Shown: positions 52,458 to 63,365 of the stretch, piece after piece
Layout: every line of letters begins with the position of its first letter
Position numbering within the stretch: the stretch's first letter is position 1
Assembly: GCF_003205575.1 (NCBI RefSeq)
Contig: NZ_PYBW01000087.1
Coordinates: 11,888 to 75,887 of the forward strand
Direction: 5' to 3'
DNA length: 64,000 nt
Origin: Streptomyces tateyamensis
GTDB lineage: Bacteria > Actinomycetota > Actinomycetes > Streptomycetales > Streptomycetaceae
Made by a program: the position numbers and the translations under genes
The notes under the pieces: generated by a model
What the model was told of the DNA's origin: nothing
The model's database searches: none
Seen by the model: the letters and a program-made list of their open reading frames with translations, nothing else

Positions 52458-53726
52458 ATGCCGAACCGAACCGAGGACCGCGCCCCCCGCCTACCCCGGG
52501 GCGGCCGCAGCTACCAGCTCCAGACCGCCGCCACCGTGATCAGTGGCCTCGGCAACGCGGGCGCACCGATCGCCACCGCCTTCGCGGTGCTGCGGATCGG
52601 CGGCGGGCCCGGCGAGATCGGCTCGGTCACCGGCGCGCGGCTGGCCGCCACCGTGCTCTTCCTGCTGATCGGCGGCGCGCTGGCGGACCGGCTGCCCCGG
52701 CACCGGGTGATGGTGGCCGCCAACCTGGGCAACGCGCTCTCCCAGGCGCTGCTCGCGGTGCTGGTGGTGACCGGTGCGGCGCGGCTGTGGGAGATCGTGC
52801 TGCTGTCGGCGGCCAACGGGATCGCGCTGGCCTTCTTCGCGCCGGCCGCCGAAGGCATGCTGATGGAGTCCGTGGACCAGGAGCAGGCCGGGCGGGCCTT
52901 CGCCCTGTTCCGCACCGCGCTCAACTCCTCGCAGATCGTCGGCGCCGCGCTCGGCGGCACCCTGGTGGCGGCGGTCGGTCCGGGCTGGGTGCTCGGGCTG
53001 GACGCGGTGGCGCTGACCGCGGCGGCCGCGCTGCGCGCGCTGCTGCGCGCGCCGGCCGGAAGCGCGCTGCCCGGACCCGGGATGGTGGCCGATCTGCGGG
53101 TCGGCTGGCGGGAGTTCACCTCGCGGCGGTGGCTCTGGGCGGTAGTGGTGCAGTACAGCGTGGTGAACGCCGCGCTGGTGGCCGCCGAGTCGGTGCTCGG
53201 CCCGATCGTGGCCGACCTGCGCCTGGGCGGTCCGCGCCCGTGGGGCATGGTGAACGCGGTGATGGGCGCCGGGCTGGTGGCCGGCGGCCTGCTGATGGTC
53301 CGTTGGCAGCCGCGCCGGCTGCTGCTGGCCGGCACCTTCGGCATCCTCGCCTTCGGGCTGCCGGCCGCGGTGCTGGCGGCCGGCGCCCCGCTGGCCGTGC
53401 TGGGTGTGGCGATGTTCGCCTCCGGGATCGGCGGCACCGTCTACGGGGTCAGCTGGACGATGGCGCTGCAGCAGGAGGTCCCGGCCGCCTCCTTCTCCCG
53501 GGTGGCCGCCTACGACTGGTGCGGCTCGGTGGCGCTGGCCCCGGTCGGCACCGCGGTCGCCGCCCCGCTGGCCGGCGGGCTCGGCCTGGACGGTGCCCTG
53601 TGGGCCTGTGCCGCAGCGATGACGCTGCTGTCGCTGCTGGTGCTGGTGGTGCCGGAGGTGCGCCGGCTGGCCCGCTGCGGGGCGCCCGAGCCGGCCCGGG
53701 CGGTGCGCGCCGAGGCCACCGCCTGA
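52458..53726 (+). CDS. MFS transporter (EntS-like)
   Basis: A 422-residue membrane transporter with 12 predicted helices. It shows ALADRLPRHRVMVAANLGNALSQ (motif A) and FFAPAAEGMLMESVDQEQAGRAFALFRTALNSSQIVGAALGGTL. This matches the EntS-like branch, whose members export siderophores or antibiotics. No biosynthetic cluster is adjacent, so the substrate is open. ATG 52458 is where the membrane protein sequence begins; there is no clear ribosome binding site. Confidence 0.88.
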   Translation: MPNRTEDRAPRLPRGGRSYQLQTAATVISGLGNAGAPIATAFAVLRIGGGPGEIGSVTGARLAATVLFLLIGGALADRLPRHRVMVAANLGNALSQALLAVLVVTGAARLWEIVLLSAANGIALAFFAPAAEGMLMESVDQEQAGRAFALFRTALNSSQIVGAALGGTLVAAVGPGWVLGLDAVALTAAAALRALLRAPAGSALPGPGMVADLRVGWREFTSRRWLWAVVVQYSVVNAALVAAESVLGPIVADLRLGGPRPWGMVNAVMGAGLVAGGLLMVRWQPRRLLLAGTFGILAFGLPAAVLAAGAPLAVLGVAMFASGIGGTVYGVSWTMALQQEVPAASFSRVAAYDWCGSVALAPVGTAVAAPLAGGLGLDGALWACAAAMTLLSLLVLVVPEVRRLARCGAPEPARAVRAEATA

Positions 53727-53840
53727 CCGGCTGTTCGAGCCGGCTCCCCCCGTTGGGCTGAACTTGCCCCCGGCGCACAACCTTCCCGGCATCATGGCGG
53801 TCAGTTCAGGAGAGGCCCGCCGTCCCGGGAGGGAGACCCG

Positions 53841-54077
53841 TTGCCACGGCCACCGCACTGCACCATTTTTGACGGCACGTCAGATTCGCTGCCGGAGGGC
53901 TGCTGGCTGGTCGAGCTGGCCGGCGTGGACGGCCGCCGCTACGCCTACCGGGTCTACGCGGCCCGCACCGCACTGCCCGGAGACCTGTTCTGGTCCGCCC
54001 TGCACCACCACGACGAGGGGCCGCTGCCGCGCGCCTTCGACCTCTTCGACACGGCCCTCATCCGCCCGATCAGCTAG
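53841..54077 (+). CDS. Small hypothetical protein
   Basis: A 78-residue soluble protein with a probable TTG start at 53841, positioned 8 nt after GGGAGG. It carries LPEGCWLVELAGVDGRRYAYRVYAARTALPGDLFWSALHHHDEG, with a conserved-looking beta hairpin and a His triplet. No domain is recognised. It converges on the lipoprotein gene: both stop codons are TAG and share a CTAG sequence at 54074-54077. Confidence 0.6.
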   Translation: MPRPPHCTIFDGTSDSLPEGCWLVELAGVDGRRYAYRVYAARTALPGDLFWSALHHHDEGPLPRAFDLFDTALIRPIS

Positions 54078-54406
54078 TGCGGCGGCGGGCTGTCCCAGCT
54101 GTAGCTGTCCGGCATGTTGTGCCGGCCGCCGTCGTTCTGGTTGTGGATGGTCGCCGCGGCGGTGTAGGAGGTCCCGTCGGTGAAGACCACCAGGCAGCTC
54201 AGGTGGGCGGTGGCCCCGCGCGTCGTGTCGTGCACGTGCGGGGTGCGGGAGACCGAGCCGACCGGCCGGTGGTCCGCGGTGGTGATGTGTGACTTCATCG
54301 CGTTCTGCAACGACACGTAGGCATCGGTGCTCCCGCCGCAGCCGGTCGCCGCACACGCCAGCGCCGCGCCCGCCACCAGGGCCCGCCACCGTCTCCTCAG
54401 CCGCAT
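54074..54406 (-). CDS. Small secreted lipoprotein
   Basis: A 110-residue protein with a lipoprotein signal peptide: basic MRLRRRWR, hydrophobic ALVAGAALACAA, then the lipobox Ala-Thr-Gly-Cys with Cys23 as the acylated residue. The mature part is short and Thr/Ser/His-rich, with one further Cys (LSCLVVF). It should be anchored to the outer face of the membrane. The function is unknown. It converges with the small gene at 53841. Confidence 0.78.
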   Translation of the reverse strand: MRLRRRWRALVAGAALACAATGCGGSTDAYVSLQNAMKSHITTADHRPVGSVSRTPHVHDTTRGATAHLSCLVVFTDGTSYTAAATIHNQNDGGRHNMPDSYSWDSPPPH

Positions 54407-54560
54407 GGGCGCACTCCTGCTCGCTGCTCGGAAGGAGCACGAGCGTAGCGGACCACCCCGCCCGGCGGGCTACCCGGATGGGTCAGCTGACCTGCGTGCC
54501 CGGGGATCTGACCCTACGTTTCGTTCGTGGGGGCCATCCAGACGAGAGGTGAGCACTGCC

Positions 54561-54752
54561 ATGGCAGGCAAGTTCGAGCTCTACACCGATGCGGACGGGA
54601 TGCACCGCTTCCGCCTCAAGGCCAGCAACGGCACGGTCGTCGTGGTCGGCGACGCGCACGAGACCAAGGAGTCGCTGCTGAAGAACATCGAGTCGCTGCG
54701 CAAACTGGCGCCCTACGCCCAGTTGCAGGAGTCGGTCGGCGCTCGGGCCTGA
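54561..54752 (+). CDS. YegP/DUF1508-like small protein
   Basis: A 63-residue protein: GKFELYTDADGMHRFRLKASNGTVVVVGDAHETKESLLKNIESLRKLAPYA. This single repeat matches DUF1508 (E. coli YegP has two repeats). The fold is a small beta-hairpin plus helix. The start has GAGAGGTGAG upstream. It lies just before the convergent CPBP protease gene. Its function is unknown; the Asn-Gly within the SNG turn is a family feature. Confidence 0.88.
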   Translation: MAGKFELYTDADGMHRFRLKASNGTVVVVGDAHETKESLLKNIESLRKLAPYAQLQESVGARA

Positions 54753-54813
54753 TCGGTGGGCTCGGCACCGGTGGCCCGGACCGTCCGGTCCGGGCCACCG
54801 GCACGGCGGCGGG

Positions 54814-55608
54814 TCAGAGCCAGCCGACGTGCGGCTTGAGCAGCGCGTACCCGACGAAGGCCACCGTGTCGATCAGCGCGTGCGCGGCCACCAGCGGCAT
54901 CACCCGGCCCCAGCGCCGGTACAGCAGCACGAAGACCGCACCCATCACCATGTTGCCGACCAGTCCCCCGACCCCCTGGTACAGGTGGTACGAACCGCGC
55001 ACCACGGCGCTGGTGACCAGCACCGCCGCGGCCGTCCAGCCGCGCTGGTCCAGCCGGCGGACCAGGTAGCCGAGCACCACCACCTCCTCCAGCACCGCGT
55101 TCTGGCAGGCGGAGAGCACCAGCACCGGGATCCGCCACCAGACGTCGGGCAGCCCGGAGGGCGCCACGTGGAGGTTGAACCCGGCCGCCTTGGAGCCGAA
55201 GTAGAGCGCCAGCCCGCTGCCGCCGATCACCGCCGCCACCGCCGTGCCGCGGCCCAGGTCGCGCAGCTTGTCCCGCAGGTCGAAGCCGAGCACCCGCAGC
55301 GCGGTGCCCTCGCGCACCAGCAGGTAGCCGACCAGCGCCACCGGCATCAGGCCCTTGGCCACGTAGTAGAGCTGGTAGGCCAGGTCCAGCCAGGGCCGTC
55401 CGGGCGCCGCCGAGGCGTTCAGCGAGACGGTCTGCTCGGACAGCGCCTTCGCCGTGGTGAGCGAGTCGACGAAGCTGATCAGCGCGTACACGCCGCTGGC
55501 CCCGAGCGAGAGGCCGAGCACGATGAGCAGTTCGGCGCCGTACAGCCGACGCCGCCGGTCGCCGGGCAGCAGGACGGTCTCGGGCTGCGCGGGCTGTGCC
55601 ATCGTCAT
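54814..55608 (-). CDS. CPBP family intramembrane metalloprotease
   Basis: A 264-residue membrane protein with about eight helices. The CPBP/Abi active site is visible: paired acidic residues in NAVLEEVVVLGYLVRRL and a His in GSYHLYQG (helix motif), with a third His in AAHALIDTVAF near the C-terminus. Members include CAAX-prenyl-type proteases and bacteriocin-immunity proteins; the substrate cannot be told. The start is ATG 55608 (an ATG two codons later is possible). Confidence 0.92.
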   Translation of the reverse strand: MTMAQPAQPETVLLPGDRRRRLYGAELLIVLGLSLGASGVYALISFVDSLTTAKALSEQTVSLNASAAPGRPWLDLAYQLYYVAKGLMPVALVGYLLVREGTALRVLGFDLRDKLRDLGRGTAVAAVIGGSGLALYFGSKAAGFNLHVAPSGLPDVWWRIPVLVLSACQNAVLEEVVVLGYLVRRLDQRGWTAAAVLVTSAVVRGSYHLYQGVGGLVGNMVMGAVFVLLYRRWGRVMPLVAAHALIDTVAFVGYALLKPHVGWL

Positions 55609-55674
55609 GGCGGATCATCTTGTCACACCGAAATGCTGCTCAGACCGGTACCAAGGCCGCTGAGCAGCGGCGCG

Positions 55675-57177
55675 TCAGCCCACCGGCCAGCTGTGCACCG
55701 GCTCGCCGGCCCGCGACAGCTCCATGTACCGGCGGGTCATGGTGGCCAGTGCGGTCGCCCGGTCCATCCCGTACCGCTCGCGCAGCTGGTGCACGGTGGC
55801 CGCCTGCCAGCCCGCGCCGTTGGTGCGGCGCAGGCAGCGCTGCTCGATGATGCCCAGGTAGCGGTCCCGGTCGGCGGGCTGCACGCCCCACTCGTCCAGG
55901 CCCTGGTAGGCCAGCGGCAGCAGCTCGCCGAGCACCAGGTCGACGGCCGGCAGCTCGGTCAGCGCACCGCGGGCGCCACGGCCCTGGCGCACCCAGGTCA
56001 GCGAGGCGTCGATGCCGTACCGGCAGGCGGTGTGGAAGTTCTCGTCGGCCCGCTCGAACGGCAGCCTGGTCCAGACCGGCCGAGGCTGCTCGGCCAGCGC
56101 CCGGACCAGCCCGTAGTAGAAGGCGGCGTTGGCCAGCGTGTCGGCCACCGTCGGGCCGGCCGGCAGGCAGCGGTTCTCCACCCGCAGGTGCGGGATCCCG
56201 TCGGCCACGTCGTAGACCGGGCGGTTCCACCGGTAGACGGTGCCGTTGTGCAGCCGCATCTCGCCCAGCCGCGGTATCCCGCCCGAGGCCAGCACCTTGG
56301 CCGGGTCCTCGTCGTCGCAGATCGGCAGCAGCGCCGGGAAGTAGCGCAGGTTCTCCGCGAACAGCTCGGTCACCGAGTCCACCCAGCGCTCGCCGAACCA
56401 GGTGATCGGGCGCACGCCCTGCGCCTTGAGCTCGGCCGAGCGGGTGTCGCAGGCCTGCTGGAAGAGCACCGGCCGGGTCTCGCGCCACAGCTCGCGGCCG
56501 AACAGGAACGGCGAGTTGGCGCCGAGCGCGACCTGGGCGGCGGAGATCGCCTGGGCCGCGTTCCAGACCGGGGCGAACCGGTCGGGGGTGACCTGCAGGT
56601 GCAGCTGCAGCGAGGTGGCGGCGGCCTCGGCCACCATGCTCACCGAGTCCAGCTGCAGGTGCTCCACACCCTCGATGTCCAGCGCGATGTCCTCGCCGCG
56701 GGCGGCCAGGATCTGGTCGCTGAGCAGGGTGTAGCGGTTGTTGCGGCTCATCGCGTCCAGCCCGGTGTGCGCCAGGTCCAGGGTCGGCAGCACCCCGACC
56801 ATGACGATCCGGGCACCGGCCTCCTCGGCCCGCCGGTCGGCGTAGCGCAGCCCGGTGTCCAGCTCCTCGCGCAGCTCCTCGAAGACGTGGCCGCTGAGCC
56901 GGTGCGGGGCGACGTTGACCTCGATGTTGAACTGGCCGAGCTCGGTCTGGAAGTCCTGGCAGGCGATGGCGTCCAGCACCCGCTCGTTGCCGAGCACCGG
57001 CCGGCCCTGCTCGTCGGCCAGGTTGAGCTCGATCTCCAGCCCGATCCGGGCCCGGGGGCGGTCGAAGCGCCCGTCCCGGAGCATCCGCTCCAGCGCCTCC
57101 TGACAGGCCTGCAACTTGCGCCGGTACTGCTGGCGGTCCGCCAGCTCCGCGCGGGTCGCGATGACCTTCTCCCCCAT
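55675..57177 (-). CDS. Glutamate-cysteine ligase-like (GCS2 family) enzyme
   Basis: A 500-residue member of the GCS2 family. Signatures are IGLEIELNLADEQGRPV (ATP/metal-binding acidic cluster), LGQFNIEVNVAPHRL, LPTLDLAHTGLDAMSRNNRYTLLSDQIL, NSPFLFGRELWRETRP and LHNGTVYRWNRPVYD. The expected reaction is ATP-dependent joining of glutamate through its gamma-carboxyl to cysteine or another amine. Streptomycetes use mycothiol, so the product could be gamma-glutamylcysteine for another thiol or an unrelated gamma-glutamyl amide. The length exceeds YbdK-type homologues (about 370). Confidence 0.88.
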   Translation of the reverse strand: MGEKVIATRAELADRQQYRRKLQACQEALERMLRDGRFDRPRARIGLEIELNLADEQGRPVLGNERVLDAIACQDFQTELGQFNIEVNVAPHRLSGHVFEELREELDTGLRYADRRAEEAGARIVMVGVLPTLDLAHTGLDAMSRNNRYTLLSDQILAARGEDIALDIEGVEHLQLDSVSMVAEAAATSLQLHLQVTPDRFAPVWNAAQAISAAQVALGANSPFLFGRELWRETRPVLFQQACDTRSAELKAQGVRPITWFGERWVDSVTELFAENLRYFPALLPICDDEDPAKVLASGGIPRLGEMRLHNGTVYRWNRPVYDVADGIPHLRVENRCLPAGPTVADTLANAAFYYGLVRALAEQPRPVWTRLPFERADENFHTACRYGIDASLTWVRQGRGARGALTELPAVDLVLGELLPLAYQGLDEWGVQPADRDRYLGIIEQRCLRRTNGAGWQAATVHQLRERYGMDRATALATMTRRYMELSRAGEPVHSWPVG

Positions 57178-57530
57178 GGATTACCCCCTTCGGCCGTCTC
57201 CACCGTGCCCTGCATCATGCCCAGCCGGAAGATCGATACCCGATGCCCGGTAATGCCTTGCGGCACAAGGGAACTGACGATCTTTCATCCGGACCCCGAC
57301 TTGCCCCGCGCGACGGAAGGTGATAAACAGGTCACCCTGCGCACTTGTTCGAGTGGCTCCGCGCGGCACCCACCCCGGCCTGGACGACGCCGTCCTGGCC
57401 GGTCGGCTGCCCACCGCGGGGTCCGCCCGCGCGCCCAGCCCCGCGATCACGCCCAACCGGACCCGGCCCTGTCGCGCCACGCCGGTATGCCGCCTTCGCA
57501 CGCCGATCTCGCACGGAGAGGCGACCCGCC
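57178..57530. other. Divergent intergenic region (353 nt)
   Basis: Between the GCS2-family gene and the small gene at 57531. I see no coding evidence. CCTTG and CAAGG form a short inverted repeat near 57260, and the region around 57240-57330 is less GC-rich, so promoters are likely there. Confidence 0.4.
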
Positions 57531-58103
57531 ATGACCTTGCAGACCCCTCAGCCCCCGCCCAGCGCACTGCGCGCGGTACTGGCCGCCCTGAGCTCGGACA
57601 CCGCGCTGCGCGGTGCCGGCATCGCGGCGCCGAGCAGTACCGCCGGCCCGCTGCTGCCTGCCCACCCGCTCGCGGTGCACCAGCTGCCACCGGGGACGGC
57701 GACGGCGCGCGCGCTGGCCGCGGCCCCCCGCACAGGCTGGCGGTTCCTGCTGCAACAGGGCGGGTTGGTGCTGGCCGCCGCCGAGCTGGTGAAGTCCAGC
57801 GAGGGGCACAGCTTCGCGCACTTCACGGCCGGTCCGTACCTGGACTCGACGGTGCGTGCACTGGAGCTGGCCCGCCAGCTGGTGCAGCCCTCGCACACCA
57901 CCTACCGGGCCCGGCTGCTCTCGATGCCGAACCACTACGCCACCGCCCTGTGGCTGCACGCCGTGGAGGCCGATCCGGCGGCCGACCTGCTGCTGCCGCT
58001 GGCCCCCGCCCCGCTCGGGGTGGCCGCGCACCACGCCTACCCGGCCGAGGAGCTGCTCGCCCGGCTGACCCGGCCCCGGGCCAGAGTGACGGCCTTCGCC
58101 TGA
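57531..58103 (+). CDS. Hypothetical actinobacterial protein
   Basis: A 190-residue soluble protein with a good GGAGAGG site before ATG 57531. It has an Ala/Leu/Pro-rich N-terminus, WRFLLQQGGLVLAAAELV, FAHFTAGPYLDSTVRALELARQLV and a C-terminal LWLHAVEADPAADLLLPLAPAP segment. It looks like a single alpha/beta domain. I recognise no named family. It stands alone and is followed by a hairpin terminator at 58221-58255. Confidence 0.7.
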   Translation: MTLQTPQPPPSALRAVLAALSSDTALRGAGIAAPSSTAGPLLPAHPLAVHQLPPGTATARALAAAPRTGWRFLLQQGGLVLAAAELVKSSEGHSFAHFTAGPYLDSTVRALELARQLVQPSHTTYRARLLSMPNHYATALWLHAVEADPAADLLLPLAPAPLGVAAHHAYPAEELLARLTRPRARVTAFA

Positions 58104-58143
58104 GCCCGGCCGAAGGACCGCCTGCCCTCCGGCTCACCCCTTC

Positions 58144-58211
58144 GGACGCACCACCCGTTCCGACGCACCACCCGTTCCGACGCACCACCCGTTCCGACGC
58201 ACCACCCGTTC
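58144..58211. repeat. Four tandem 17-bp repeats
   Basis: CGACGCACCACCCGTTC is repeated four times without spacer (58144-58160, 58161-58177, 58178-58194, 58195-58211); only the first base of copy 1 differs. No gene lies across it. It sits 41 nt after the 57531 gene stop and before a terminator-like hairpin. Period 17 is not a multiple of 3, which argues against coding use. Confidence 0.9.
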
Positions 58212-58220
58212 CGACTACGC

Positions 58221-58255
58221 GGGGCCACCCGGCCGGATCACGGCCCGGTGGCCCC
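58221..58255. terminator. Hairpin terminator, 14-bp stem
   Basis: Arms at 58221-58234 and 58242-58255 pair over 14 bp with one mismatch around a 7-nt loop. The hairpin lies directly after the 17-bp repeats and would end transcripts from the 57531 gene. Confidence 0.65.
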
Positions 58256-58466
58256 TTCGGTGCCCGCAGGTCCGCACCGGCCATCTGAATGGGTGATCTC
58301 TGGATCTCAGTTGTGGCACATGTCACCAAAACCGGTGCGTTCGCGCCCGCACGGGATGACACTGGGACCCAGCGTGGAAGGACCACCTTCCTACCCACAG
58401 ATGCGCGGGTTCACACCTGAGTGCCGCTGCGGGGGGCGTGGATCGCAAGTGAAGCGAGGTACGACG

Positions 58467-58658
58467 ATGTGCCAGCACCGACCTGAGTGCCCGTCGGCGG
58501 AGTCCGCCGACCGTGAGGCGGCCGTGGTGGTCGCCCGTCACCCCGAGCAGGGCTGGAGCCTGCTCTGCAACGGGGTACTGCTCTTCGACGACACCGGCGA
58601 GCTGCTGCCGGACGGTCGGGTGATCGCCCCGCGCCGCTCACTGGTCATCGCCGCCTGA
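58467..58658 (+). CDS. DUF5999 family small protein
   Basis: A 63-residue protein: MCQHRPECPSAESADREAAVVVARHPEQGWSLLCNGVLLFDDTGELLPDG, matching DUF5999, a streptomycete small-protein family. Cysteines at 2, 8 and 34 with His4 could bind a metal. ATG 58467 follows GAGGT. It lies alone between terminators and has its own upstream region of about 210 nt. The function is unknown. Confidence 0.88.
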   Translation: MCQHRPECPSAESADREAAVVVARHPEQGWSLLCNGVLLFDDTGELLPDGRVIAPRRSLVIAA

Positions 58659-58669
58659 CGGTCCCGCAC

Positions 58670-58714
58670 CTGACGAAGTCCCCGGCAGCCTGCGGCTGCC
58701 GGGGACTTCGTCAG
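58670..58714. terminator. Bidirectional terminator, 21-bp perfect stem
   Basis: The arms 58670-58690 and 58694-58714 are perfectly complementary over 21 bp with a 3-nt loop. The hairpin lies 11 nt after the DUF5999 stop and 15 nt before the gcvP stop, so it serves both convergent transcripts. Confidence 0.85.
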
Positions 58715-58729
58715 TCCGGTGTCAGAGCG

Positions 58730-61630
<2,901 letters not shown>

Positions 61631-61732
61631 GGTGGTCGAGGCCTCCTGGTCACGGACCGGCGGGGGCACGCACGCCGGGCCGTGGCCGCCTGGGGGAGCG
61701 GACGGCCTTGGGGCGGGCGAGCCCGTCAGGCC

Positions 61733-61962
61733 TCCCCCTCTGTCATCGGGACCTGAGAGCTTCGCCCGCGCGGGGCGGCTGCCCCGCCGGCTTGCACCGT
61801 CGGTGAGGGTGGTCGCCACCGGCTCCCTCGCCGGCGGTCCTGCCCTGCTTTCCAGAGTGACCTATCCCGCACGGTACGGATGCCTGAGAGATTCCGGGGA
61901 GGGTTTGCTCCTTCGGCGCCCCGCTCCCTGTTCAGCAGGGGTGGGGACTCTCCCGAACGGGT
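61733..61962 (-). ncRNA. Tandem glycine riboswitch
   Basis: On the minus strand the first aptamer has GGGAGAG (61954-61948), GCGCCGAAGGAGCAAA (61919-61904) and ATCTCTCAGGC (61892-61882), the glycine-aptamer core. The second has GGTGCAAG (61798-61791) and AAGCTCTCAGGTC (61762-61750). Both aptamers precede gcvP by about 100 nt and are read in its direction. Glycine binding should switch on gcvP. The limits are approximate. Confidence 0.9.
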
Positions 61963-62132
61963 TCGGCGGTCGCGCCCAGGGTACCAGCGCGGGCCCGTCC
62001 GGAACCGGGCGGGTGATCGATCGCACTCCCCCACACGGGCGATGACCTGGCCCCAACGGACGCCCCCGGCTGGCCGATGTCCGGTACGTGGCATTTGGTG
62101 TGAGTCGAAGGTAGTAGCCCCAGGAGGAAAGC

Positions 62133-63179
62133 GTGCAGACCGACATCGATCCCCGAGACCTGATCGGGCACAAGGCCGTCGACCGCAACGGCGACAAGAT
62201 CGGCACGGTGGACGAGGTCTACCTCGACGACGCGACCGGAGAGCCCGAATGGGCGGCCGTGCGGACCGGAATCTTCGGGCGGGACGCCTTCGTCCCGCTC
62301 ACCACGAGCGAGTTCTCCGGCGAGGAACTGCGCGTGCCCTACGACAAGGCCCTGATCAAGGAGTCGCCGGACTTCGGGGTCGGCCAGCACCTGTCCCCCG
62401 CGCAGGAGCTGCAGCTGTACCGCTACTACGGGCTGGACTCGCCCGGCGCCGGCCGCACCAACGGCAACGCCAAGGCGGCACCCGGCGACATGGACTTCGG
62501 TGCGGTGGCGCCCGCCGCCTCGGCCACCACCACCGCCACCCGGCCCGCCACGACGAGCCCGGCCGCCGCCCCGACGACGATCGGGCTGGACAAGCCGGTC
62601 GAGCCGCACCCGGCCCCGGTCCCGCCGGCGCCGCCCGCCCCGGACCCGGTGCACCCGACCGGGACGGCCCCGGCAGCCGCGGCGGCGGCCACCGGGCAGA
62701 GCGCGGCCACCACGCCGCCGCCCGGCCCGATCGAGCTGACGCTGCGTGAGGAGCGGCTGGAGATCACCAACGAGTGGCACGTGCTGGGCACCGCCCGGAT
62801 GCGCAAGTACGTGGTCACCGAGCCGGTCGAGCGCCGGGTCCAGGTGGTCCGCGAGCGGGTCCGGGTGGAGCGGGTCGCGGTCTCCGACGCGGAGCGGGCC
62901 GCACTCTCCGCCCAGGAGATCGCCGAGGCCGCCGAGGAGGTGACGCTGCGCGAGGAGCGCCCGGTGGTGCGCAAGTTCGTGGCCCCGCTGGAGCGGGTCC
63001 GCCTGGTGGTCGAGCGGTACACCGAGGAGAAGGTGATCACCGACGAGCTGCGCCGCGAGGAGGTCGAGATCCACGACAGCACCATGCCCGACCCGACGCA
63101 GTCCACCTCGGCCCACCCCGTCGACATGCAGCCGCAGGCTGTCCCGACGCACACCGCCAGGGCCGACACTCCGGCCTGA
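62133..63179 (+). CDS. PRC-barrel and DUF2382 (YsnF/AvaK) stress protein
   Basis: A 348-residue protein. A PRC barrel is at about 5-85 (DLIGHKAVDRNGDKIGTVDEVYLDDATGEPEWAAVRTGIFG). A Pro/Ala/Thr linker follows at about 105-195. A DUF2382 (YsnF/AvaK) domain covers about 200-325: LTLREERLEITNEWHVLGTARMRKYVVTEPVERRVQVVRERVRVE...VTLREERPVVRKFVAPLERVRLVVERYTEEKVITDELRREEVEI. Such proteins are stress-induced and surface/cytoplasm-associated with unknown mechanism. GTG 62133 has AGGAGGAAAGC upstream, which decides the start. Confidence 0.9.
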   Translation: MQTDIDPRDLIGHKAVDRNGDKIGTVDEVYLDDATGEPEWAAVRTGIFGRDAFVPLTTSEFSGEELRVPYDKALIKESPDFGVGQHLSPAQELQLYRYYGLDSPGAGRTNGNAKAAPGDMDFGAVAPAASATTTATRPATTSPAAAPTTIGLDKPVEPHPAPVPPAPPAPDPVHPTGTAPAAAAAATGQSAATTPPPGPIELTLREERLEITNEWHVLGTARMRKYVVTEPVERRVQVVRERVRVERVAVSDAERAALSAQEIAEAAEEVTLREERPVVRKFVAPLERVRLVVERYTEEKVITDELRREEVEIHDSTMPDPTQSTSAHPVDMQPQAVPTHTARADTPA

Positions 63180-63190
63180 GCTGCGGCGGC

Positions 63191-63229
63191 ACTGCCCCGG
63201 CCCGCGCACCGCGCGGCAGCCGGGGCAGT
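63191..63229. terminator. Terminator hairpin, 11-bp stem
   Basis: Perfect 11-bp arms (63191-63201 and 63219-63229) around a 17-nt GC-rich loop lie 11 nt after the PRC-barrel gene stop. It probably ends that transcript. Confidence 0.7.
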
Positions 63230-63254
63230 CGCGTGCCATCAAGCTTCAGCCATC

Positions 63255-63270
63255 GATATTTGACAATATC
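63255..63270. promoter_or_regulatory. Inverted repeat overlapping a TTGACA -35 element
   Basis: GATATT and AATATC flank TGAC, forming a 6-bp inverted repeat. TTGACA at 63260-63265 lies inside it and reads toward the MFS gene at 63366. It is a plausible operator blocking the -35 region. A weak -10 (CATGGT) lies 18 nt downstream. Confidence 0.55.
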
Positions 63271-63365
63271 AAGCACTTCTCGGCATGGTTACTTCACCAC
63301 ATTGACTATCGCTGGCGTGAAGCAGCCTGACAGGCCGCCACAGCCCGTCCCAGAAGGAGCCATCC

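Noticed and set aside
58144..58211. CRISPR-like array
   Set aside because: The 17-bp units abut directly with no spacers, and no cas genes are present.
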